A stretch of DNA of 14,273 nucleotides from Euperipatoides rowelli. Its lineage: Eukaryota; Onychophora; Udeonychophora; Euonychophora; Peripatopsidae. Below the pieces are notes generated by a model. It was not told where the DNA came from. It searched no databases and saw nothing but the letters and a program-made list of their open reading frames with translations. Where the stretch lies: assembly GCA_003024985.2 (NCBI GenBank), contig PXIH01S0003716.1; one strand, given 5' to 3'. Of this stretch, positions 8,949-14,273 are shown one piece after another. The stretch's first letter is position 1. Every line of letters starts with the position of its first letter. The translations under genes and the position numbers were made by a program.

Positions 8949-9264
8949 GTGGGTCAGATTCCTCCTTATACTGTAGATTCTTGTCCACATCCCACAAAGC
9001 ATGTCATCTTGAAGTTATTACACAATGCAATCTTTAAGTCAGCAGAAAGAATGCAGGTGGGTCAGATTCCTCCTTATACTGTAGATTCTTATCCACATCC
9101 CACAAAGCATGTCATCTTGAAGTTATTACACAATGCAATCTTTAAGTCAGCAGAAAGAATGCAGGTGGGTCAGATTCCTCCTTATACTGTAGATTCTTAT
9201 CCACATCCCACAAAGCATGTCATCTTGAAGTTATTACACAATGCAATCTTGAAGTCAGCAGAAA
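8941..9264. repeat. 108-bp tandem repeat, three copies
   Basis: Three head-to-tail copies start at 8941, 9049 and 9157 with an exact period of 108 bp. Two differences are visible: TTGTCC in copy 1 against TTATCC in the others, and TTGAAG in copy 3 against TTTAAG. The duplication is therefore young. Because 108 is 36 codons, an open frame (8943-9317) crosses all three copies as a 36-residue repeat, including QVGQIPPYTVDS. It is out of phase with exon 4 and is probably an accidental by-product. Each copy carries GAATGCAG-GTGGGT, so the splice donor of exon 4 exists in triplicate. Confidence 0.95.
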
Positions 9265-9934
9265 TTGAAATCACATTTGTCAAAAAAAATAGTGGGTCAA
9301 ATAGGAAAGCCCAACATTAAAAAATAAGAATAAATATATCCATATGCAGGGCCCCCCACATTTAATTGGGGCCTTGGGACTGAAAAGACCGGCAGAGCCC
9401 TTATATATTTTTGGTGTTTTTTTTTTTTTTTGTGGAAGAGAGGGATGGTGGTGGAACACTTTGTTAGGCGTTACAAGGCTACTTTTTCCATTTTTTGATG
9501 TGTTTTTTTTTGGCTGTTAAGTATGCCATAACTATGTAGTTTGGACATAAATGTCCTCTTCCCCCCCCCCCCCGGCCTATGGGACTACAGCCCCAACAAA
9601 CTCCCCCTCCCTTGTGGGGCCATAATTATAGCGAAATGTCAGTTTATTATTATTATTCGGTTGCATTGATTTGTTCATGAAGGAGATAGCCTGTGTTGTC
9701 TTTATGCTTTGTTTACTTTCGTAATAAGTCCTTTGATATTTTATTAGAAAATGTAGTGTTAAAAGTGATCTGATCAATCACAAATTGTAAACCATGCACA
9801 AGACAATGGAACCCCCCCCCCCCCTTTTTTTGCACAGGTGAATTAAGGCAATTTATTCAGCTGTATTTAATTGCATATATGTATCGTTCTTGCTATTTAA
9901 TAACATAGCATGTATGCCTTTTTGCTGCTTTCAG
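9265..9934. other. candidate intron with GC-rich, poly-C repeat-like debris
   Basis: The 9340-9410 and 9560-9620 blocks are unusually G/C-rich (for example CAGGGCCCCCCAC at 9347 and CTTGTGGGGCC at 9611). Two C13 tracts occur at 9561-9573 and 9812-9824. The words resemble ends of decayed hAT-like elements, but I could not pair terminal repeats or target duplications. The minus-strand open frame at 9577-9777 shows no protein character. The interval ends in the acceptor CTTTTTGCTGCTTTCAG at 9934. Confidence 0.35.
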
Positions 9935-9974
9935 TGAGAATGGTCATTATCATTCTAACGATGTATGGTGGTGA
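9935..9974 (+). CDS. candidate exon 5, last coding segment with stop
   Basis: A strong acceptor (TTTTTGCTGCTTTCAG, ending 9934) precedes a segment whose first base completes the Ser codon left by exon 4. It reads ENGHYHSNDVWW and stops at TGA 9972-9974. With all five segments the coding length is a multiple of three (246 nt with the long exon 3, 225 nt with the short one). A donor-like GTATGG at 9963 could instead end this exon in phase 0. The GC-richer sequence to about 10070 would be 3' untranslated region. The same block is open on the minus strand, so the assignment is tentative. Confidence 0.35.
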
Positions 9975-10094
9975 CACGCCTGGGTCTTTGTCCGTCCCTT
10001 TGCTTTCTTGCATTATTTTAGGGTTTGATTGTATTTCCTGTTTCTCACAGCAAGTTGCTGTTTTTGTAGTTTTTTTCATTATTTGAGTTCAATT

Positions 10095-10100
10095 AATAAA
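10095..10100 (+). terminator. possible polyadenylation signal for the plus-strand gene
   Basis: AATAAA lies 121 bases after the proposed stop codon, at the edge where the GC-richer block returns to AT-rich sequence. AATAAA is common by chance in such DNA, so support comes mainly from position. Confidence 0.3.
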
Positions 10101-10877
10101 TAAGAGAATTCCAGTACATTTATCTTTTTCCAAAAGCTTTCAGTTTGCTAATCACTATATACAATATACAAGACTAACAAGCAAATTTTGTTGTACTTTA
10201 ATTTTAACATCCTTATATCTTCTTATAAAATGTCATACACATAATGTTATGTCAGGTTTTAATCTTAATAGAAATAGTCTGAAACTGATCAAGGAATCTA
10301 GTAACCAAGCCGCCTTTAAAAAAAAAAAAAAAAAGACAAAAGCCTAGTCAGACACTGCGGTCAATTTTATGAATTGGTCACTTGTCTTTCTAAATTTACT
10401 GTATTTCCCATATGATCTCCACTTATAATTTCACAAAAAGCCTTAATCAAATGTTCGTAATATTCACAATATTTAGTTCACATACTGTTATATAAAGTTA
10501 TTTCAAATATGATCATAATTTCAATAATTTTTTTGTAACATTCACAATTTCTTCAAATAGATCCCTGATGTGCATTTTTTATACATTCATTTCATATATT
10601 AAACTCTAATTAAAAATCAAAGTTTTCATAATGTTCACAATCTGTTTCACTTACGATCACTGATAGAAAAATATTTCATACAGAACCATTTTTAGACATT
10701 CATTTCATACAATGACCAGCAAAAATTTAAGTTTTGTACATATTGTACATCGAAATAAACAATTGAAATGCTTTAAAACAAATTTTCAAGCCAAATCAGA
10801 ATTTTAAAAATGTAAATTTACAAATAGAAATTCAATTGTGCAATTAAAATTAAAAATCATTTCTTTACCTTTGTTAT
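10101..10877. other. AT-rich intergenic stretch between convergent candidate genes
   Basis: No gene or repeat element is seen apart from an A-run at 10318-10334. If the flanking models hold, this interval contains the 3' untranslated regions of both, and any minus-strand polyadenylation signal. TTTAAT at 10197 (ATTAAA on the minus strand) is one candidate. Confidence 0.4.
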
Positions 10878-11067
10878 TCATAAACTGTAGCTGCTGTCAG
10901 GTCTGCAAAACCATCCAGCAGTTTTTAAGAGTTCTAGTATGCGGGTGAAATAAGCCACACAGTGGTTACAAATAACTTTTAAAAATGTATCACAGGTTGT
11001 TTTGGGAGCAATTTGAGCTCCATAGTTTGCTATATAGTTGGTTAGCACTCTTTGAAGTTCCTTTACC
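10878..11067 (-). CDS. terminal coding exon of an unrecognised gene
   Basis: The minus strand is open for 62 codons from an acceptor (TGAAAATTTAG, exon starting at 11067) to TGA at 10880-10878. The peptide is unmistakably protein-like, with all residue classes and helical periodicity. It includes KELQRVLTNYIANYGAQI, PKTTCDTFLKVICNHC and VAYFTRILELLKTAGWF, and ends RPDSSYSL. The first base completes a codon begun in an upstream exon. There is no ATG in the frame, so it must be an internal or terminal exon. The alternating amphipathic helices could be part of a helical-repeat protein, which is inference only. A donor-like AACAAAG-GTAAAG follows 11 bases after the stop. I cannot name the family and found no convincing upstream exon in the window. 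Confidence 0.68.
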
Positions 11068-11411
11068 CTAAATTTTCAAAAATTCATCCCCAGAGCAGAG
11101 AAAGTCATAGGGAGCCTAAAATACCATGTCGTATCTGCTTTAAAAGTGCTTTTAAATACATCAAACATAATATTTAATTATTAATATTTATTGTAAAGCT
11201 TAAACAGTTATTAAACTGATTAGCCTGGAAAAGTTGGACATTTAAATTTAAAAAAAAAAAAAAAAAACAATTCTAAAAAAGTCCTATTTTCCAATGCTGC
11301 TAGACATTTTTTTCGAAATGTAATTATCTTTCATTTGAATCCATTTGCACATTAGTAAAGTTATACACTTTGGAAATATTAGTAGAAAATGAAGATTGAC
11401 GGATGATCCAC
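11068..11411. other. AT-rich sequence, candidate intron of the minus-strand gene
   Basis: No coding segment with matching phase was found here on either strand. An A-run is present at 11250-11267. Confidence 0.35.
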
Positions 11412-11415
11412 TTAA

Positions 11416-12671
11416 GGGGGTTACCTGCTATAGCAGACTAATATTTTTAATTATTCTTCAAATTTAACCAAACTTTGGGCACATATACAGTATATGTTAA
11501 GATGTAATTGTTTATAAAATTTTAGGGGGCTACTAGTTATCGTTGTCATGGAAATGGCCGCAATAATAGTTCTTTATATAGGCTAGTCATTTTGCAACAT
11601 TTTGTGTGGAATAATTACAGATCATAAAAACTTGGAACAATGTTTTATCTACTCATAAATAATGTCTATAGTATGCAATGATATTCTTAGTTTTTGAAAA
11701 TTTTGATTTTCAAATTCACTTTTAGCAACAAGAGATAAGTAAACTTTTACAATTTTTCGGAATTTACTGTTTACATCATATTTAACATTTAAATGTATTT
11801 AAATGCTTTCAACTTACTTATTGCATTCTTTGATATATACAGTACTTTATCTGTATCCAAAGTGTCAGATCAATATCTCTTTCACAAGCAAAAATATCGA
11901 AAGAGCAACTTTCAAAATTTGTTAAAATTCAATTTTGAGATATTTCAATTTAAACGTTTATTTAAATTTTACCGACACTTGTAACCATTGCTGAGTCAAA
12001 TGGCAATACTGGGATCTGTAGAACATTTTCCATTGGTAAACATTTATTAATTATCGTTTTTTTTTTAATTTTTTTTTTGTTCAAAATTTTTGAAGAGTAT
12101 TAATTTTTTTTNTAATNNTTNGNGTTTTTATAANCATAAANNGTNGAAGCGTCGGTATCGGCCATTTTGTTTCCAGGTTGATGACGTAGCGAAAATTCAC
12201 ATGATTTTTTGTTAGCCAATTAGCACTCGAATTGTATATTCAGAAACATTATGATGATGTTGGATTTAAATACCACATAAATGTAAACGTTACCCCTACA
12301 GCAACATCACTCTAATTATATGCCATTAACCACACTTTTTTTAAACGTCAGCAAATAAATTATTATTTCTATCCATAGAGGGAGAATTATTGTTTAAAAA
12401 AAAAAAAAAATGGCAGCTTCCATATAATAAAATGTCGTCTTTCTACCGTAATGAAAACACACATTTTAAGGTTGTTTTTTTTCTCAGATTTTTCATTTTT
12501 TCTTCAAAATTAAGAGGTAGGGTTAACAAAATCAATCATTTTAATCTATTTAGAATTATTTAGGCCATAATTTTGGCACCAATTTTTAGAAAAGAACAGA
12601 GAATTTAAAAATGATAAAAACTGAAAATGTCATTTTTGAAGCATTAATGACTAACATACTTGTATACCCCC
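11416..12671. mobile_element. candidate TTAA-flanked non-autonomous DNA element
   Basis: GGGGGT at 11416 and ACCCCC at 12666-12671 are inverted, and TTAA flanks both (11412-11415 and 12672-12675). With a one-base gap the termini match for about nine bases. Inside, CATGGAAATGGCCGC (11548-11562) and CGGCCATTTTGTTTCCAGG (12160-12178) form an imperfect inverted pair, as expected for a symmetric element. TTAA duplications occur with piggyBac-type and Kolobok-type transposons; I cannot decide between them. No transposase is visible. Nine ambiguous bases lie at 12112-12145. Confidence 0.4.
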
Positions 12672-12675
12672 TTAA

Positions 12676-13844
12676 CCCTTTCCACTCCACTTAAATTCAG
12701 AGAATTTGGATTCTACCACTCCACAATAAAAAACAAAATTCAATTTTTTTTAAAAAATTTTGATTAGAAATATAGAAAAAATAATTTTAAAATGGTTTNT
12801 AAATGGTCTTTTGGCCTTATATTTCCAACTATAAAAAATAAATTAATGGAAATGATCAATTCAACAGGATCATATAAATTGAAAACACGTGGAAACTATT
12901 TTAAAAATTCCTTCCTTAATGGACAGGCAAAAAAAAAAAGAAAACAATCCTTCTAAAGTTTATTAACATTATAACAAAATTTGGTGCTTTTAATTTTTCC
13001 ATTAAACTGTAAGACTACTAATATAATAAATGTGAAAAAAAAACAACAAAGGTAATAGAATTCAAATAACCTGTCCTCAAATATTATAATTTTACATTTT
13101 CATTTTTTTTTTCAAAATTCAACACACATTTTATATATACTGTAGAATACATACTGTACAGTATATTGTATATACTGCAAATGCAGTCTATACACATATA
13201 CAGTATTTAGTGTACAGTATGTGTATACAGTATACTGAATATACAATAATTGCAAGATATACAGTAAATCTTAATGAGAAATGCACAGTATAAAATAGAC
13301 TTAGAGAACTAATCCTAAATCTTAAACCATAATGAAGGATGAGATGAAGAATAATGGATAAGTTCATTGTGCGCTACATCAGATACTATATAATTTTGGA
13401 TACTATTGTATTTCTGGCATATCAATATATACATTATATACTACATTTACACTCAGTGGTTCCAATAGATGCAGTTCATAGGAATAGCATGTACTTCTGA
13501 TGTATTCTAGCCATTGTTTTACATATTTATTTTTACTTTTAAATAATTTTAATATTAGCACTTTAAAATCAATTTAATTTAACGACATTACTAATTTATT
13601 ACTGTCATCACTTTCGTTTAAAAAAAAAAATATATTAATGTAACTAGAAGCTATAGTGGTCATGAAGCTCTATAGCTCTATTATCGTATTATTATTATGG
13701 CTAGGTGGAGTGGAGTGTGAATGTTCCTTTAGTTTCATTGAAAAAAATAAAAATGATTATTAGAATTAGTTGCAATCAAAAACACAAACATACAGTATGT
13801 CATGAGAATAGCATTGTATATTCGTGTAAAATATTTTGATCCAG
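12676..13844. other. non-coding AT-rich stretch with a palindromic word cluster
   Basis: No gene is recognised. CCCTTTCCACTCCAC follows directly after TTAA at 12672-12675 and resembles a piggyBac-like terminus, but no convincing partner was found. GTGGAGTGG near 13704 is its only inverted match. One ambiguous base lies at 12799. Confidence 0.4.
13130..13270. repeat. cluster of TACAGTA/TACTGTA palindromic words
   Basis: Seven copies of TACTGTA or its complement TACAGTA occur in about 130 bp. They include the perfect 14-bp palindrome ATACTGTACAGTAT (13151-13164) and the 10-bp palindrome CAGTATACTG (13228-13237). The stretch can fold on itself in many registers. No function is evident. Confidence 0.7.
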
Positions 13845-13913
13845 AACTCGAAGGCTAATGCAGGCGTTCAAGCTGCCACTAGCCGCAGACAGACTAAGAT
13901 TTTGCTAACCTGA
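13845..13913 (+). CDS. possible terminal exon
   Basis: After an acceptor-like TATTTTGATCCAG (ending 13844), one frame is open for 22 codons to TGA 13911-13913. It reads NSKANAGVQAATSRRQTKIL and ends LT. The block contains several CpGs and is markedly richer in G and C than its surroundings. The minus strand also has a short open stretch. The evidence is composition plus one splice-like site, so it may be chance or a repeat fragment. Confidence 0.22.
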   Translation, partial: NSKANAGVQAATSRRQTKILLT

Positions 13914-14238
13914 GAGTCATAAATAGTCAAAATGCAATTATATTTTGTTAATATTGTAATACTTCTATACGGTAATGATAATTTCAGAACTAAGATTGAC
14001 TAGCAAAATTTTATTTTTGCTAAAGTTCCTTTATATCAATTAGTAAATTTGCTAGTTTTGCTTTCCACCCAGGTTAAATACTGGTAATGTAATATTTATA
14101 GAAAGTGAGCAGAGCCCAATAAAGGTTAACACAAACCCAGACCTCACTTCAATATAATTACAGCTTTAATTTCAAATAGCAGTAATTACGAGAATCAAGC
14201 AGTAGCATGCCCATCAAGGAATTATGCTAATTTTAGTA
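13914..14238. other. AT-rich sequence with nothing recognised
   Basis: No gene, RNA or repeat is seen. AATAAA at 14119-14124 could be a polyadenylation signal for the possible exon at 13845, but this is not distinguishable from chance. Confidence 0.3.
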
Positions 14239-14273
14239 TTAAGGGGAGGTCCTACTCGAATTTTTTTTTTTTT
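14239..14273. mobile_element. possible terminus of a second TTAA-flanked element, cut by the window end
   Basis: TTAAGGGGAGGTCCTACTCG starts at 14239 and resembles the left end at 11412 (TTAAGGGGGTTACCTGCT). Both have TTAA, a G run, then CCT-CT. If related, the rest of the element lies beyond the window. The similarity covers under 20 bases, so this is tentative. Confidence 0.3.

Noticed and set aside
9347-9404. Mini hAT element between CAGGGCC and GAGCCCTT
   Set aside because: The ends share only about five bases and no 8-bp duplication flanks them.
9897-10079. Minus-strand 60-codon open frame with fairly protein-like composition
   Set aside because: The first part is Lys/Thr-rich and no family is recognised. 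The plus strand has a strong acceptor at 9934 in matching phase. It is still an alternative to candidate exon 5.
11793-11984. Plus-strand 63-codon open frame
   Set aside because: It is a Phe/Leu/Lys-rich translation of AT-rich DNA within the TTAA-flanked element, with no domain.
11977-12016. Minus-strand splice-bounded open segment (IPVLPFDSAMVTS) as an upstream exon of the minus-strand gene
   Set aside because: It leaves one base of a codon, while the exon at 11067 needs two. Joining them would create an immediate stop. It also lies inside the candidate TTAA element.
12112-12145. Apparent sequence anomaly with many Ns
   Set aside because: These are ambiguous base calls after long T runs, which is a sequencing-quality issue with no biological signal.
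12676-13712. piggyBac-like element starting CCCTTTCCACTCC after TTAA
   Set aside because: Only a nine-base inverted match (GTGGAGTGG) was found. It is not terminal and has no TTAA beside it.
13850-13890. tRNA-type B box in GGCGTTCAAGCTGCC
   Set aside because: It does not fit the GWTCRANNC consensus at the last position. No A box or cloverleaf is visible.

Overview
This is an AT-rich eukaryotic window, almost certainly from an animal and probably an invertebrate. The evidence is long A/T tracts, several classes of eukaryotic mobile element, short open segments flanked by GT/AG splice signals, and a decayed Ty3/gypsy element of the Mag/K02A2.6 type. Nothing prokaryotic is visible, and no rRNA, tRNA or CRISPR was found. 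The species cannot be named from the sequence.

Left part (1-6251): mobile DNA. Bases 566-5022 are one complete but dead LTR retrotransposon: two LTRs of about 237-240 bp, a tRNA-Ser primer binding site, gag with a zinc knuckle, protease, reverse transcriptase, RNase H, integrase, a polypurine tract, and no env. It is broken by many stops and frameshifts, and the reverse transcriptase and integrase active sites are damaged. It appears to have landed inside an older hAT-like element whose right end survives at 5024-5137. Next, 5352-6251 has 18-bp terminal inverted repeats (one mismatch) and a TTA target duplication, as in non-autonomous PIF/Harbinger elements. It contains a 37-bp palindrome.

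Middle part (6790-10100): a candidate small spliced gene on the plus strand. Short exons at 6790-6835, 7018-7040, 8286-8314 (or 8265-8314), 8860-8948 and 9935-9974 have matching GT/AG borders and keep one open frame from an ATG to a TGA. An AATAAA follows at 10095. I do not recognise the protein. A threefold 108-bp tandem repeat (8941-9264) starts inside the fourth exon and has copied its splice donor twice.

Right part (10878-14273): a clear 62-codon terminal coding exon on the minus strand (10878-11067), convergent with the plus-strand gene and also not recognised. It is followed by a probable TTAA-flanked DNA element (11416-12671, with some ambiguous bases), a cluster of TACAGTA/TACTGTA palindromes (13130-13270), a possible exon (13845-13913), and the edge of a second TTAA-GGGG element at the window end.

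I found no evidence of a new multi-gene system. The most informative signals are the two sets of exons that simple ORF calling misses, the repeat-copied splice donor, and the nested transposons.
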